A stretch of DNA of 35,582 nt, taken from positions 1-35,582 of the forward strand of contig JAKBBU010000019.1 in assembly GCA_021808365.1 (NCBI GenBank), in the 5' to 3' direction. Of the stretch, positions 1 through 10,253 are shown piece after piece. The notes under the pieces were generated by a model. The model made no database searches, was not told the origin of the DNA, and was given only the letters and a program-made list of their open reading frames with translations. The translations under genes and the position numbers were made by a program. The first letter of the stretch is position 1. Each line of letters opens with the position of its first letter. Source of the DNA: Pseudomonadota bacterium (GTDB lineage Bacteria; Pseudomonadota; Gammaproteobacteria; JAKBBU01).

Positions 1-298
1 TTTGTTCACATCAAAAACAAATCATCCATGCTTCAGTCCTTCCTTAAATCTTCACCCACGGGGTGAAAGAAATTTCCTGAATGATTCTTTTTATCAAGGC
101 GTTGCTGTTTTAGGTCGTTAATTAGGGGGGGGTCTTTCCAATTAAGGCGTGTTGGGTTACGCCCAGCCTATCGGCTGTTCTAACCCAACCTACGTCCCAA
201 CCTACGTTTTTTAGTAGCGTTTTGTTGGTTTTTTATACGAGTTGCTCAATCCGTTTCGCTGTCATACAATGCCCTTATCAACTAGGCGAGGGTTTAGT
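1..298. other. Region upstream of nuoA, no gene seen
   Basis: No convincing coding region is visible here. It holds a perfect 7-bp hairpin at 51-67 (TTCACCC/GGGTGAA) without a following T-run, a G-run near 125-132, and the palindromic repeat at 149-194. The nuo promoter should lie here. A TATACG-like -10 at 234-239 is possible, but I see no good -35 for it. In many relatives secG and a tRNA-Leu precede nuoA; neither can be recognised in the part shown. Confidence 0.6.
149..194. repeat. REP-like palindrome, GTTGGGTTA family, copy 1
   Basis: Outer arms GTTGGGTTA and TAACCCAAC enclose an inner stem CAGCC/GGCTG. The reverse complement matches the element at 29453-29495 at nearly every position, so the two are inverted copies of one family. 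The right arm end (CCCAACCTACG) is duplicated directly at 196-206. It lies between the window edge and nuoA and may act as a transcript-end or mRNA-processing hairpin. Confidence 0.8.
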
Positions 299-655
299 GT
301 GTTAGGGCAATATTTTCCCATTTTAGTATTTATCGGCATTGTGCTGGCTTTGGGCACCTTGATGCTTATGGCTAATCGTTTGATTGCGATGAAGCGCCCG
401 GATCCGGCAAAATTGTCATCCTATGAGTGCGGTTTTGATCCCTTTGAGGATGCCCGCATGCCGTTTGATGTTCGTTTTTACTTGGTTGCAATTTTATTTA
501 TCATTTTTGATTTAGAAACGGCATTCTTATTTCCGTGGGCAGTTGCGCTGCGCACGATCGGCATGTTTGGTTTTTGTTCGATGATGCTCTTTTTGGGGCT
601 CTTGGTGGTTGGTTTTATTTACGAGTGGAAGAAGGGGGCGATCGAATGGGAATAA
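299..655 (+). CDS. nuoA: NADH-quinone oxidoreductase subunit A
   Basis: Small membrane subunit of complex I that helps join the peripheral arm to the membrane arm near the quinone site. Three hydrophobic segments are visible, and the family signature is strong: YECGFDP, then [15 protein letters not shown] and FPWAV. I prefer the GTG at 299 because GAGGG lies 6-7 bases upstream and the resulting 118 residues fit the family. An ATG at 269 and a TTG at 242 are in frame but lack a ribosome binding site and give an unusual N-terminus. The end overlaps nuoB by 10 bases. It is the first gene of the nuo operon. Confidence 0.93.
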   Translation: MLGQYFPILVFIGIVLALGTLMLMANRLIAMKRPDPAKLSSYECGFDPFEDARMPFDVRFYLVAILFIIFDLETAFLFPWAVALRTIGMFGFCSMMLFLGLLVVGFIYEWKKGAIEWE

Positions 656-1191
656 GCCAAGAGATCCAAGACACGCTCATCGAGCTGCAAGGCCAGGGGT
701 TTGTGACCACTTCGCTCGACAAATTAGTCAATTGGGTGCGCAGTGGTTCCTTGTGGCCAATGACGTTCGGCTTAGCTTGTTGCGCCGTTGAAATGATGCA
801 TTCGGCAGCGGCGCGTTATGATTTAGATCGGTTTGGTTTATTATTTCGCCCAAGCCCGCGTCAATCTGATGTAATGATCGTCGCAGGTACACTGTGCAAT
901 AAAATGGCTCCTGCATTGCGTCGCGTTTATGATCAAATGGCAGAGCCGCGTTGGGTGATTTCCATGGGATCATGTGCCAACGGCGGTGGTTATTATCATT
1001 ATTCTTACTCTGTCGTACGCGGTTGTGATCGCATTGTACCAGTGGATGTTTATGTACCCGGTTGTCCACCGACAGCAGAAGCCTTGATGTACGGCGTGAT
1101 TCAATTGCAAAATAAGATCAAACGTGTGAATGTCATCGAGCGTGCAGGTGTTCAAGCTTCGATCAAAGATTTTCGCAAGGAGCGTGAATGA
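646..1191 (+). CDS. nuoB: NADH-quinone oxidoreductase subunit B
   Basis: Peripheral-arm subunit that carries iron-sulfur cluster N2, the last electron carrier before quinone. The protein is 181 residues. The tandem cysteines C45-C46, then C110 (SMGSC) and C140 (VPGCPP), are the expected four N2 ligands. The ATG at 646 is chosen because the reading frame extended back to 535 lies entirely over nuoA and shows no NuoB-like sequence. The start overlaps the nuoA end, and the stop overlaps the nuoC start in an ATGA arrangement, so translation is probably coupled. Confidence 0.97.
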   Translation: MGISQEIQDTLIELQGQGFVTTSLDKLVNWVRSGSLWPMTFGLACCAVEMMHSAAARYDLDRFGLLFRPSPRQSDVMIVAGTLCNKMAPALRRVYDQMAEPRWVISMGSCANGGGYYHYSYSVVRGCDRIVPVDVYVPGCPPTAEALMYGVIQLQNKIKRVNVIERAGVQASIKDFRKERE

Positions 1192-1910
1192 GCGCTATTT
1201 TCAGATTAAAAGAACGGATTGAAACGCTGTTTCCGCATTTTGAACTTTCAGTCTCATTGGCCGTAGGAGAATTAACACTGGAATTACCGCGTAAACATCT
1301 TAAAAAATTAGCCTTGAGTTTACGCGATGAGCCCGAATTTAAATTTGAATTATTGGTCGATGTCTGCGGTGTGGATTATTTATCCTATGGCGTGAGCGAA
1401 TGGGAAACAGACTCAACCACAACGACAGGCTTTGAGCGTGGTGTCGTTTCAGGTTTGAAAGAACAACCCCCAGAATTTAAAGAAAAAGCACGGTTTGCCG
1501 TGGTTTATCACTTGCTTTCGATTGCACATAACCACCGTTTACGGTTGCGCGTCTTTGTTGATCAAGCTGTGGATGAAGCCACGCCGATTGTGGATTCAGT
1601 GGTCGACATTTGGCCGTCTGCGAATTGGTTTGAGCGAGAAGCGTTCGATCTTTTCGGCATTTTATTTGAAGGTCATCCTGATTTACGCCGAATTTTGACG
1701 GATTATGGTTTTATCGGCCATCCCTTTCGAAAAGATTTTCCCTTAAGTGGCCATGTGGAAATGCGTTATGATGCAGCCCTCGGGCGCGTGGTGTATGAAC
1801 CGGTTGACATCGAACCGCGGGTCTTGGTGCCCAAGGTAATTCGCCAAGATAATCGTTATCGAAAACCCATTGATCCGCCACCTCCTGAACAAGGAGATCA
1901 ACATGCCTGA
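1188..1910 (+). CDS. nuoC: NADH-quinone oxidoreductase subunit C
   Basis: The 30-kDa subunit of the hydrogenase-like connecting module of complex I, 240 residues. The diagnostic stretch is near residues 150-190: [20 protein letters not shown] followed by [10 protein letters not shown]. The N-terminal half is charged, as usual for the family. nuoC and nuoD are separate genes here, not the NuoCD fusion of enterobacteria. The start overlaps nuoB by four bases, and the end overlaps nuoD by eight bases and contains the nuoD ribosome binding site. Confidence 0.96.
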   Translation: MSAIFRLKERIETLFPHFELSVSLAVGELTLELPRKHLKKLALSLRDEPEFKFELLVDVCGVDYLSYGVSEWETDSTTTTGFERGVVSGLKEQPPEFKEKARFAVVYHLLSIAHNHRLRLRVFVDQAVDEATPIVDSVVDIWPSANWFEREAFDLFGILFEGHPDLRRILTDYGFIGHPFRKDFPLSGHVEMRYDAALGRVVYEPVDIEPRVLVPKVIRQDNRYRKPIDPPPPEQGDQHA

Positions 1911-3156
1911 TATTCGAAATTATACCTTAAATTTTGGTCCACAACATCCGGCGGCGCATGGCGTATTGCGTTTAATTCTAGAACTTGATGGTGAAGTCAT
2001 TCAACGTGCAGATCCGCATGTCGGATTATTACACCGCGCGACAGAAAAATTAGCGGAAACCAAGCCGTATAATCAAAGTATTGGCTACATGGATCGTCTC
2101 GATTATGTATCGATGATGTGCAATGAACACGGTTATGTCTTGGCGATCGAAAAATTATTAGGCATAACACCACCGCAACGCGCGCTCTATATTCGTACTT
2201 TATTCGATGAAATCACACGGATTTTAAATCATTTACTTTGGTTGGCCGGGCACGCGATCGACATCGGTGCGATGACGGTTTTTCTCTATTGTTTTCGTGA
2301 ACGTGAAGATTTAATGGATTGCTATGAAGCCGTTTCAGGTGCGCGTATGCATGCGACGTATTATCGTCCGGGCGGCGTTTATCGTGATTTACCGGGGAAA
2401 ATGCCTAAACATGTTAATTCCCGCGTTCGCTCACGCAAGGAAGTCGTGTCGCTTAATGCAGCACGTGAAGGATCGCTACTTGATTTTATCGAGGATTTTG
2501 CTCGTCGCTTTCCAACCCTCGTCGATGAATATGAAACTTTGTTAACCGACAATCGAATTTGGAAACAACGCACTGTAGGCATTGGTGTTGTCTCGCCTGA
2601 GCGTGCAAAAGCCTTAAGTTTTACAGGCCCCATGTTGCGTGGTTCAGGCGTAGAATGGGATCTTCGCAAAAAACAACCCTATGCGATGTATGATCGGGTG
2701 GATTTTGATATTCCTGTGGGCGTCAATGGCGATTGTTATGATCGTTACTTGGTTCGCATTGAAGAAATGCGCCAGTCCAATCGGATCATCAAGCAATGTG
2801 TGGAATGGTTGAGGAAAAATCCTGGGCCAGTCATCTTAGATGATCATAAAATCGCACCACCCACGCGCGTTGAAATGAAAGAAGATATGGAAGCCTTGAT
2901 CCATCATTTTAAATTATTTACGGAAGGGTATTGCTTGCCTGAGGGTGAAGCATATGCCGCCATTGAACATCCCAAGGGTGAATTTGGCGTTTATTTAGTA
3001 TCTGATGGTGCCAATAAGCCGTATCGTTTGAAAATTCGTCCAGCCGGCTTTGCGCATTTAGCTGCCTTGGATGAGATGTGTCGTGGGCATATGATTGCAG
3101 ATGTGGTGGCGATTTTGTCGAGCCAGGATATTGTGTTTGGGGAGATTGATCGGTAA
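1903..3156 (+). CDS. nuoD: NADH-quinone oxidoreductase subunit D
   Basis: The 49-kDa subunit that forms the quinone-binding pocket with NuoB. It has 417 residues, the usual length for the separate protein. Seen: [15 protein letters not shown] at the N-terminus, [12 protein letters not shown], and YYRPGGV, all family hallmarks, with the C-terminus in DIVFGEIDR. The start at 1903 is set by AAGGAG at 1891-1896 and by the usual [16 protein letters not shown] beginning; an in-frame ATT at 1870 would add 11 residues from within nuoC. The stop shares one base with the nuoE start. Confidence 0.97.
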   Translation: MPDIRNYTLNFGPQHPAAHGVLRLILELDGEVIQRADPHVGLLHRATEKLAETKPYNQSIGYMDRLDYVSMMCNEHGYVLAIEKLLGITPPQRALYIRTLFDEITRILNHLLWLAGHAIDIGAMTVFLYCFREREDLMDCYEAVSGARMHATYYRPGGVYRDLPGKMPKHVNSRVRSRKEVVSLNAAREGSLLDFIEDFARRFPTLVDEYETLLTDNRIWKQRTVGIGVVSPERAKALSFTGPMLRGSGVEWDLRKKQPYAMYDRVDFDIPVGVNGDCYDRYLVRIEEMRQSNRIIKQCVEWLRKNPGPVILDDHKIAPPTRVEMKEDMEALIHHFKLFTEGYCLPEGEAYAAIEHPKGEFGVYLVSDGANKPYRLKIRPAGFAHLAALDEMCRGHMIADVVAILSSQDIVFGEIDR

Positions 3157-3659
3157 TGCAAGACAATAAATCAAATTTATTAGAGCATGAAGTACGCGCA
3201 GAAATTGATCGCTGGGTTGCGAAATATCCACCTGAGCATAAACAATCAGCTGTGTTAAGCGCACTGCATTTAGCACAAGATCAAAATGGCGGTTGGATAT
3301 CACAAGATTTACTCGATGCCGTTGCGGATTATTTAGACATGCCCCGCATTGCCGTGTATGAAGTGGCTACGTTTTACACGATGTTTGATTTAAAGCCTGT
3401 TGGAAAACATAAAATTGGTTTGTGTACCAATATTTCTTGCCAACTTCAAGGTTCTGACAAAATTGCGGATCATCTTAAAACATGTTTGGGTGTCGATTTT
3501 GGATGCACCACAAACGATGGTCAATTTACATTAAGAGAAGTTGAATGCTTGGGTGCTTGTCGAAATGGGCCTGTCATGCATCTAGATAAAACTTATCATG
3601 AAAACCTGACGCCAGAAAAAATCGATGAAATTTTGGCGGCCGTGGAGGATCAAGCGTGA
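3156..3659 (+). CDS. nuoE: NADH-quinone oxidoreductase subunit E
   Basis: The 24-kDa thioredoxin-fold subunit of the NADH-dehydrogenase module, 167 residues. It binds the 2Fe-2S cluster N1a. The ligands are visible as C90 and C95 (CTNISC) and C131 and C135 (CLGAC). The N-terminal part is helical, with the usual [17 protein letters not shown] stretch. It overlaps nuoD by one base and nuoF by four, and works with NuoF and NuoG in NADH oxidation. Confidence 0.96.
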   Translation: MQDNKSNLLEHEVRAEIDRWVAKYPPEHKQSAVLSALHLAQDQNGGWISQDLLDAVADYLDMPRIAVYEVATFYTMFDLKPVGKHKIGLCTNISCQLQGSDKIADHLKTCLGVDFGCTTNDGQFTLREVECLGACRNGPVMHLDKTYHENLTPEKIDEILAAVEDQA

Positions 3660-4963
3660 TCGAACATCAAAATCTTGTTTGTTTTCGCGGCTTGCATTTG
3701 CCAGAGCCGTGGACGATGGCCGCTTATGAAAGCATCGGCGGTTATAAAGTTTGGCGTAAAATTTTAGCTGAGCAAACACCGGCTGACCAATTAATTGCTG
3801 ATTTAAAAACAGCCGTGCTGCGTGGTCGCGGTGGTGCAGGGTTTCCAACGGGATTAAAATGGAGTTTCTTGCAGCGCAATGCACCGGGCCAAAAATATGT
3901 CCTTTGTAATTCTGATGAAGGTGAACCGGGCACGTGTAAAGATCGCGATATCTTACGCTTTAATCCTCATCAATTGATTGAAGGTATGGCGATTGCGGGT
4001 TACGTGATGGGTGCGACCGTCGGCTACAATTATATTCGCGGTGAATTTTGGGAACCGTTCCAACGGTGTGAAGCAGCTTTAGCTGAGGCCTATGCAGCTG
4101 GATTATTAGGCAAGAATATTCAAGGCAAGGGTGTTGATTTTGATTTGTATAATCATTTAGGTGCAGGCGCGTATATTTGTGGTGAAGAAACAGCACTTAT
4201 GGAATCGCTAGAAGGTCGAAAAGGTCAACCGCGGTTTAAACCGCCTTTTCCTGCAAATTATGGCCTATATGGCCGACCCACGACGATTAATAATACGGAA
4301 ACTTTCGCGTCAGTACCGGTGATTTTAGCGGATCGCGAAGATGGCCAAAAAGGGTGTGATTGGTTTTTAAATCTGGGTAAACCCAATAATGGCGGTATGA
4401 AGATTTTCTGTGTCACAGGCCATGTAAATAGACCCGGTAATTATGAAATTCCTCTCGGTACACCGTTTAGAGATCTCCTTGAATTAGCAGGCGGTGTACG
4501 CGAGGGTCACACCTTAAAAGCAGTGATCCCCGGTGGATCTTCAGCACCCGTGCTGCCTGCAGCAACCATGATGGAATTGACGATGGATTATGATGCGATC
4601 GGAAAAGCTGGATCCATGTTAGGATCAGGTGCGGTGATCGTGATGGATGATACCGTGTGTATGGTGCAAATTTTAACGCGGTTGATGGATTTTTATTATG
4701 AAGAATCCTGTGGCCAATGCACGCCTTGTCGTGAAGGCTCGGGTTGGGTACATCGTATTTTATGGCGTATTTTAAATGGGGAAGGGCACATCGAACAATT
4801 AGAACTCTTGGAAAGTATTTCAAGCAAGGTGATTGGCCATACGATCTGCGTGTTTGGCGAAGCATTCGCGCTACCGATTTTAAGTTTCTTAAAACATTTT
4901 CGCCAAGAATTTATCGACCATATTAAGCTAAAACGTTGTGGGGTTGCCGATGGACAAGTTTAA
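3656..4963 (+). CDS. nuoF: NADH-quinone oxidoreductase subunit F
   Basis: The 51-kDa subunit that binds NADH and FMN and cluster N3, 435 residues. The glycine-rich nucleotide site [13 protein letters not shown] lies at residues 57-69. The second motif [20 protein letters not shown] runs from residue 169. Cluster N3 ligands are C352, C355, C358 (ESCGQCTPC) and C398. The start is GTG at 3656, with TGGAGG seven bases upstream, overlapping the end of nuoE. The stop lies inside the start of nuoG. Confidence 0.97.
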   Translation: MIEHQNLVCFRGLHLPEPWTMAAYESIGGYKVWRKILAEQTPADQLIADLKTAVLRGRGGAGFPTGLKWSFLQRNAPGQKYVLCNSDEGEPGTCKDRDILRFNPHQLIEGMAIAGYVMGATVGYNYIRGEFWEPFQRCEAALAEAYAAGLLGKNIQGKGVDFDLYNHLGAGAYICGEETALMESLEGRKGQPRFKPPFPANYGLYGRPTTINNTETFASVPVILADREDGQKGCDWFLNLGKPNNGGMKIFCVTGHVNRPGNYEIPLGTPFRDLLELAGGVREGHTLKAVIPGGSSAPVLPAATMMELTMDYDAIGKAGSMLGSGAVIVMDDTVCMVQILTRLMDFYYEESCGQCTPCREGSGWVHRILWRILNGEGHIEQLELLESISSKVIGHTICVFGEAFALPILSFLKHFRQEFIDHIKLKRCGVADGQV

Positions 4964-7283
4964 TATCGAAATCGATGGCAAAACCATTGAAGCCGATCCA
5001 GGCAGCATGTTGATCGAAGCGGCTGACAATAATGGGATCCATATTCCACGCTTTTGTTACCATAAAAAATTATCCGTCGCCGCCAATTGCCGCATGTGTT
5101 TAGTTGAAGTTGAAAAAGCACCTAAACCCTTACCTGCTTGTGCAACGCCGGTGACTGCAGGAATGATTGTACGCACACGTTCAAAAAAAGCCTTGGAAGC
5201 ACAGCGTGCCGTCATGGAATTTTTATTGATCAATCACCCATTGGATTGCCCGATCTGCGATCAAGGTGGTGAATGTGAATTACAAGATGTGGCGATGGGT
5301 TATGGCAAGGATTTATCGCGTTACACAGAAGGTAAGCGTACCGTTAAAGATAAAAACATCGGGCCTTTAATTTCAACTGAAATGACGCGTTGCATTCAAT
5401 GTACGCGCTGTGTTCGTTTTGGCGAGGAAGTTGCAGGGTTTCGCGAAATGGGCGGCATGAACCGCGGCGAACATTTAGAAATTGGTACGTATTTGGATCA
5501 TAATCTACAATCTGAAGTGTCGGGTAATATTATTGATCTGTGTCCCGTCGGCGCATTAACCTCTAAACCCTTTCGATTCAAAGCGCGTGCCTGGGAATTA
5601 CAACAACGCCCCAGTATTGCACCGCATGATGCGCTGGGCTCAAATATCAATGTGCATCTGCGTCGCGGTGAAGTGATGCGTGTAGTGCCGCGTGATAATG
5701 AAAGCATTAATGAAACGTGGTTATCGGATCGGGATCGTTTTGCCTATACGGGATTAAACAGTGATGATCGTTTAATGCAACCGATGATCAAGCGCAAAGG
5801 TGTTTGGGAGACAGTGGATTGGTCGCTGGCTTTGGAACAAGCGGCGATTGGGTTAAAAGAAATTATTAACTTGGAAGGTGCTGATGAATTGGCAGCTTTG
5901 GCGAGCACACAATCCACGCTGGAAGAGTTGTATTTATTACAAAAGATCATGCGCTGCCTCGGGTCACCTCATGTGGATCATCGCGTGCGGCAGATCGATT
6001 TTTCATGTCAAGATGCAATGCCTTTATTTCCAGGGTTGTATCAGTCAATCGAACAAATCGAACATGCCGATCAAATTCTAATTCTTGGTTCAAATATTCA
6101 CCACGACATGCCCTTGCTCGCACTTCGCATCCGTAAAGCACAAGTTCATGGTGCAAAAGTACATGCGATCAATCCATTGCCCTTTACCTATCATTTTGAT
6201 GTTCAGCACGATTGCGTTTGTGATCCGCAAGACATGATTATTTTATTAATGGGCATTGCAGCGGCTTTAAATATTAGTTTAGGTGTTGAGGCTTCAATCT
6301 CAGATACGGCAAAAGCCATTGCAACCGATTTACAAAGTGGCAAACGTGTGACCATTCTTCTCGGTGTCTTGGTTGAACATCATCCGCAGTCCAGTTTAAT
6401 TCGACACCTTGCAAAATTAATTGCAGATCAATGTTTAGGCCAGGTGGGATTACTCACTGAAGGCCCGAATGCAGCAGGGGCGTGGTTGGCCGGTATGGTG
6501 CCGCATCGTCAAGCTGCTGGAAAAAAAGCTAATAAAATGGGGCAAGATGCAGCTCAGCTGTGTGAAACACCGAAAAAAGGTTATGTGTTGTTCAATCTTG
6601 AGCCTCTGGATATCGGCCAAACGAATGTGATGCAGACTTTGAAAGCCGCTAAATTTGTCATTGCGTTGACGTCGTTTAAGCAGGCTGATTTATTAGACGT
6701 TGCGGATGTAATCTTACCAATTGCACCCTTTACTGAAACGGTAGGAACGTTTGTGAACCTCACAGGGCTGTGGCAAAGTTTTACTGCAGTTTCGAAACCT
6801 TTTGGAGAAGTTCGTCCAGGTTGGAAAGTGTTACGTGTCTTGGGCAATCTTTTGGAATTACCAGGCTTTGATTACGAAGATGCTTTTGCAATACGTGATG
6901 AATTAAAAGCACAGGTTGATGCTTTCACACCGGATGCACCTGCACCACTGCCCGCAATTACAAAACCAAGTGCGCAGGAAGGATTAGTTCGAGTTGGCCA
7001 TTGGCCGATTTATCGTGGCGATCCTCTCGTGCGGCGCGCACAACCGCTGCAAGATTCTGGGCTCAATGGGTCTGTCGCTGCATTTGTTCATCCTGCGCTA
7101 GCCGTACGTTTGAAGTTGACCGTGGGTCAGCACGTGATTGTTCAGCAAAGTCATGCTCATATTCAGTTGCCCTTGCAAGTGGATGAGCGTTTGCCGATGA
7201 ATGTGGTTTATATCCCTGCGGGTTACTCAGAAACAGCGATATTGGCTGATTATGCGGCGGTGATCCTAGGAGCTGCAACATGA
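4950..7283 (+). CDS. nuoG: NADH-quinone oxidoreductase subunit G
   Basis: The 75-kDa subunit, 777 residues. The N-terminal ferredoxin domain has C36, C47, C50 and C64 for 2Fe-2S cluster N1b. Next come the His/Cys ligands of N5 ([14 protein letters not shown]) and the N4 cysteines (CIQCTRC, later CPVGAL). The rest is the molybdopterin-oxidoreductase-like domain, which has no known cofactor in complex I. The position where E. coli-type NuoG has extra cysteines for N7 reads [13 protein letters not shown], so N7 is absent. ATG 4950 is preferred over GTG 4938 because it gives the standard N-terminus. The start overlaps nuoF by 14 bases. Confidence 0.96.
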   Translation: MDKFNIEIDGKTIEADPGSMLIEAADNNGIHIPRFCYHKKLSVAANCRMCLVEVEKAPKPLPACATPVTAGMIVRTRSKKALEAQRAVMEFLLINHPLDCPICDQGGECELQDVAMGYGKDLSRYTEGKRTVKDKNIGPLISTEMTRCIQCTRCVRFGEEVAGFREMGGMNRGEHLEIGTYLDHNLQSEVSGNIIDLCPVGALTSKPFRFKARAWELQQRPSIAPHDALGSNINVHLRRGEVMRVVPRDNESINETWLSDRDRFAYTGLNSDDRLMQPMIKRKGVWETVDWSLALEQAAIGLKEIINLEGADELAALASTQSTLEELYLLQKIMRCLGSPHVDHRVRQIDFSCQDAMPLFPGLYQSIEQIEHADQILILGSNIHHDMPLLALRIRKAQVHGAKVHAINPLPFTYHFDVQHDCVCDPQDMIILLMGIAAALNISLGVEASISDTAKAIATDLQSGKRVTILLGVLVEHHPQSSLIRHLAKLIADQCLGQVGLLTEGPNAAGAWLAGMVPHRQAAGKKANKMGQDAAQLCETPKKGYVLFNLEPLDIGQTNVMQTLKAAKFVIALTSFKQADLLDVADVILPIAPFTETVGTFVNLTGLWQSFTAVSKPFGEVRPGWKVLRVLGNLLELPGFDYEDAFAIRDELKAQVDAFTPDAPAPLPAITKPSAQEGLVRVGHWPIYRGDPLVRRAQPLQDSGLNGSVAAFVHPALAVRLKLTVGQHVIVQQSHAHIQLPLQVDERLPMNVVYIPAGYSETAILADYAAVILGAAT

Positions 7284-8305
7284 TACATCAAGCCATTTTA
7301 ACCTTGATCTGGATCGTCATTAAAATTGTTGTGATTTTAATTCCGTTGATTTTGGCTGTCGCTTATTTAACGATGGCTGAGCGCAAAATTATTGGATACA
7401 TGCAGGGGCGGATCGGTCCAAACCGCGTGGGTTGGATGGGGATTATGCAGCCCATTGTCGATGCGCTTAAATTATTGCTGAAAGAAGGGATTGTTCCGAC
7501 AAAGTCGAGTCGTTATTTATTTCTTATCGCGCCCTTGGTGAGTTTTACAGCCGCCTTGGTGACCTGGGCGATTGTGCCGTTTCAGCCAGGCGTGGTGTTA
7601 GCAAATATTAACGCGGGTGTTTTATTTATTCTTGCAGTAACGTCCTTGGGTGTGTACGGAATTTTGATTGCAGGTTGGGCTTCGAATTCAAAATACGCCA
7701 TTTTTGGAGCCTTGCGTTCAGCGGCTCAAACAATTTCTTATGAAATTGCGATGGGTTTTGCGCTGGTCGGCGTCTTACTCGCTGCCAATACCATGAATTT
7801 ATCGCAGATTGTTTTGGCACAACAAGGAAATATTTTTCATTGGTTTTGGTTGCCCTTATTTCCTTTGTTTGTCGTCTATTGGATTTCTGGCGTCGCCGAA
7901 ACGAATCGCGCGCCCTTTGATGTGGCAGAGGGGGAATCTGAAATTGTTGCAGGTTTTCACATTGAGTATTCGGGGATCAGTTTTGCACTGTTCTTTTTAG
8001 CCGAATATGCGAGCATGATTTTGATTTCGGCGTTGGCGGTGATTTTCTTCTTGGGAGGATGGTTATCACCTTTCGCTGGTATTCCTGTGGTGGAGCATTG
8101 GTTTGCCTTTGTGCCTGGGATGATCTGGTTTTTGTTGAAGATGACGATTTTTTTATATTTGTATTTGTGGATGCGGGCGACGTTTCCGCGGTATCGTTAT
8201 GATCAGATCATGCGTTTGGGTTGGAAGGTGTTGATTCCTGTGACGTTGGTGTGGATTGTTGTTGTGGGGTTGATGGTGGAGCTTCATGTGAAGCCGTGGT
8301 TTTAA
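7280..8305 (+). CDS. nuoH: NADH-quinone oxidoreductase subunit H
   Basis: Membrane subunit that forms much of the quinone channel and links the redox arm to the proton pumps. The 341 residues form about eight hydrophobic segments. Family marks are [19 protein letters not shown] near the N-terminus and [27 protein letters not shown]-type sequence in the middle. The start overlaps nuoG by four bases with AGGAG seven bases upstream. A palindromic repeat follows the stop, so this is where the tight packing of the operon ends. Confidence 0.97.
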   Translation: MIHQAILTLIWIVIKIVVILIPLILAVAYLTMAERKIIGYMQGRIGPNRVGWMGIMQPIVDALKLLLKEGIVPTKSSRYLFLIAPLVSFTAALVTWAIVPFQPGVVLANINAGVLFILAVTSLGVYGILIAGWASNSKYAIFGALRSAAQTISYEIAMGFALVGVLLAANTMNLSQIVLAQQGNIFHWFWLPLFPLFVVYWISGVAETNRAPFDVAEGESEIVAGFHIEYSGISFALFFLAEYASMILISALAVIFFLGGWLSPFAGIPVVEHWFAFVPGMIWFLLKMTIFLYLYLWMRATFPRYRYDQIMRLGWKVLIPVTLVWIVVVGLMVELHVKPWF

Positions 8306-8330
8306 TGTAGGTGTCATCCGGGTAGGTGTC

Positions 8331-8391
8331 ATCCCGGGATTTAGGGGTTCTTAGCGAGTACTCTCGCTTAGAGCCCCTTAATACCCGGGAT
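8331..8391. repeat. Palindromic repeat between nuoH and nuoI
   Basis: An imperfect inverted repeat of about 61 bases. The outer arms are ATCCCGGGAT and ACCCGGGAT, the middle arms AGGGGTTCT and AGAGCCCCT, with a central AGCGAG/CTCGCT stem. The nuoI ribosome binding site (AGGA, 8394-8397) begins three bases after the repeat. A partial extra copy of the left end (GGTGTCATCC) lies just before, near 8311-8320. In mRNA this would be a strong hairpin and could affect nuoI translation or mRNA decay. Confidence 0.8.
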
Positions 8392-8404
8392 CCAGGAAAT
8401 AAAT

Positions 8405-8893
8405 ATGAAAGCGGTAAAGAAATTTTTTAAAACCTTTTTCCTCTGGGAGCTTTTGCTTGGGCTGAAGTTAACGGGCCGTTATTTTTTTGTGCGAAAAATA
8501 ACTCTTCAATACCCCGAAGAAAAAACACCGACATCCCCACGTTTTCGTGGGTTGCATGCGCTGCGGCGTTATCCCAATGGGGAAGAGCGTTGCATTGCGT
8601 GTAAACTATGCGAGGCAGTTTGCCCGGCATTGGCGATTACCATTGAAGCAGAGCCTCGTGAAGATGGTTCACGGCGTACGACTTTATATGAAATTGATTT
8701 ATTTAAGTGTATTTATTGTGGTTTTTGTGAAGAATCTTGCCCTGTCGATTCGATTGTTGAAACGGGTTTGGCGGATTATCATTTTGAAAAACGTGGTGAA
8801 AATATCATGACGAAGCAAAAATTGTTGGCCATTGGTGATCGCTATGAACCTGAAATTGCAGCGGCGCGACGCGAAGATAAGGAGTATCGTTAG
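8405..8893 (+). CDS. nuoI: NADH-quinone oxidoreductase subunit I
   Basis: The 23-kDa ferredoxin-like subunit with clusters N6a and N6b, passing electrons toward N2 in NuoB. It has 162 residues with two 4Fe-4S motifs: C63, C66, C69, C73 ([12 protein letters not shown]) and C102, C105, C108, C112 ([12 protein letters not shown]). An amphipathic N-terminal helix precedes them. AGGA lies seven bases before the ATG, directly beside the upstream palindrome. It is separated from nuoH by 99 bases and from nuoJ by 291, unlike the overlapping genes before it. Confidence 0.97.
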   Translation: MKAVKKFFKTFFLWELLLGLKLTGRYFFVRKITLQYPEEKTPTSPRFRGLHALRRYPNGEERCIACKLCEAVCPALAITIEAEPREDGSRRTTLYEIDLFKCIYCGFCEESCPVDSIVETGLADYHFEKRGENIMTKQKLLAIGDRYEPEIAAARREDKEYR

Positions 8894-8966
8894 CGTCTTG
8901 TTTTCCAGTAGAGTTTTTTTCAGTAGAGACTGGAATCCAAGACATCGTCAGGTATGCTGTGAGGGC

Positions 8967-9099
8967 TGTCATCCTGAGCAAGCGTTAGCGCAGCGAAGGA
9001 TCTCCCGCTGAGAGGGTGTTTGAAACTTAAAACGCCGAAGCTAATGAGAGATCGAAGCGGGAGATCCTTCGTTCTGGCTGACGCCGACTCAGGATGACA
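8967..9099. repeat. MITE-like inverted repeat in the nuoI-nuoJ gap
   Basis: Two arms of about 43 bases (8967-9009 and 9056-9099) begin with TGTCATCCTGAG and end in GAAGGATCTCCCGCT when read inward. They are similar over most of their length and flank a 46-base centre without coding capacity. This is the form of a non-autonomous miniature element or a large REP-type hairpin. Elements starting TGTCATCCTGAG are common in bacterial genomes. No transposase is nearby. It sits inside the nuo operon without breaking a gene. Confidence 0.8.
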
Positions 9100-9184
9100 A
9101 CCTGGGGAAGAGCGTTCTAGTTTCGTCGTTCCTCGTCAATAATGGTTTTTGTAATAGTTTTAAAGTTATGAACGGATATTAAAG

Positions 9185-9799
9185 ATGTTAATACAACATG
9201 CACTGTTCTACATTTTTGCAGCATTGGCGATTGGGTCAGGGCTTTGCATGATTTTTGCTCGCAATCCTGTACACAGTGCCTTATTTCTTGTGGCCGCCTT
9301 TGTTTCAGCAGCCGTATTGTGGATTTTATTGGAAGCTGAATTTTTAGGTTTAGCTTTGATTTTTGTCTACGTCGGCGCAGTGATGACCTTGTTCCTCTTT
9401 GTTGTCATGATGCTGGATACAAAAAGCATACCGCGTCGCGAAGGATTTGTTCGCTATTTGCCGATTGCTTTATTGGTGGTTGCTCTGTTGGTATTAACGA
9501 TGCTCATTGTGGTTGCTCCCCAACATTTTTATATGACTTCTATTTCACCCCCAATTCACGGGGAAGATTATAGCAATACGAAAGCCTTGGGCGATGTGTT
9601 ATACACCGATTATGCCTATGCCTTTGAGCTGGCGGCGGTTTTATTATTGGTAGCAATCGTGGCTGCTATCAGCTTGGGTTTTCGAGGGCGAAAGCGCAAT
9701 ACGAAAGCACAGCGGCCGCAAGATCAAATTTCTGTGCGGCGTGAAGATCGTATACGCTTGGTGAAAATGACTGCTGAAAATAGGTTAAAAAATTTATGA
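9185..9799 (+). CDS. nuoJ: NADH-quinone oxidoreductase subunit J
   Basis: Membrane subunit of complex I next to the quinone-proton coupling region, 204 residues. Five hydrophobic segments are visible, with the conserved stretch FVYVGAVMTLFLFVVMMLD near residues 59-77. The C-terminal 40 residues are basic and hydrophilic. The ribosome binding site is weak (CGGA about 8 bases upstream), and the gene follows a 291-base gap holding the MITE-like repeat, so expression may depend on readthrough. It is followed by a 147-base gap with two hairpins. Confidence 0.96.
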   Translation: MLIQHALFYIFAALAIGSGLCMIFARNPVHSALFLVAAFVSAAVLWILLEAEFLGLALIFVYVGAVMTLFLFVVMMLDTKSIPRREGFVRYLPIALLVVALLVLTMLIVVAPQHFYMTSISPPIHGEDYSNTKALGDVLYTDYAYAFELAAVLLLVAIVAAISLGFRGRKRNTKAQRPQDQISVRREDRIRLVKMTAENRLKNL

Positions 9800-9820
9800 C
9801 GTTATTATTTAGATGCTTCG

Positions 9821-9878
9821 CCAAGGCAAAGCCTTGGCTTGCAATTAAGGGGGAGAACTCGCGTTTCTCCCCCTTAAT
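9821..9878. repeat. Two hairpins between nuoJ and nuoK
   Basis: The first hairpin is 9821-9837 (CCAAGGC, AAA, GCCTTGG). The second is 9844-9878 with perfect 14-base arms starting ATTAAGGGGGAG around a 7-base loop. No uniform T-run follows, and the nuo genes continue on the same strand, so these look more like repeats or mRNA-processing hairpins than terminators. Confidence 0.65.
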
Positions 9879-9946
9879 AATCCCCCATCGCGAGAAGTTT
9901 TTTGTCCATTTTTTACGAAACATGATGGAGGCTGAGTAGTAACTTT

Positions 9947-10249
9947 ATGACTCTATTTGATTATTTGATTGTCGGTGCTGTCTTGTTTGGCTTGAGCCTT
10001 GCAGGTATTTTGATCAATCGGAAAAATGTTATTACGCTGCTGATGTGTTTAGAATTAATGCTCTTAGCAGTCAATATGAACTTTATTGCCTTTTCGCATT
10101 TTCTTGGTGATTTAACAGGCCAAGTGTTTGTATTTTTCATTTTAACGGTTGCTGCGGCAGAATCAGCCATCGGGCTTGCGATCTTGGTGGTCTTATTCCG
10201 TAATCGCAATACGATCAATGTCGATGATCTAAACGAATTGAAAGGATAG
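9947..10249 (+). CDS. nuoK: NADH-quinone oxidoreductase subunit K
   Basis: Small antiporter-like membrane subunit, 100 residues with three hydrophobic helices. The two membrane glutamates needed for proton transfer in this family are present as E36 (MCLELMLL) and E72 (AAESAIGL). The ATG at 9947 gives the normal family start, but the nearest purine-rich site (GGAGG, 9928-9931 region) is about 15 bases away, an unusually long spacing. nuoL follows four bases after the stop. Confidence 0.96.
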   Translation: MTLFDYLIVGAVLFGLSLAGILINRKNVITLLMCLELMLLAVNMNFIAFSHFLGDLTGQVFVFFILTVAAAESAIGLAILVVLFRNRNTINVDDLNELKG

Positions 10250-10253
10250 TGAG

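Noticed and set aside
1-120. tRNA or small RNA gene before nuoA
   Set aside because: The 7-bp hairpin at 51-67 is isolated; no cloverleaf or T-loop sequence can be made from the bases shown.
535-645. Extension of nuoB into nuoA
   Set aside because: The extra 37 residues are an out-of-frame reading of nuoA and do not resemble NuoB; the ATG at 646 gives the normal protein.
6581-6847. Antisense frames inside nuoG and other nuo genes
   Set aside because: They lie fully within strongly conserved genes on the other strand and show no family features or ribosome binding sites.
9821-9878. Terminator within the nuo operon
   Set aside because: The hairpins lack a proper T-run and the essential genes nuoK-N follow on the same strand, so full termination is unlikely.
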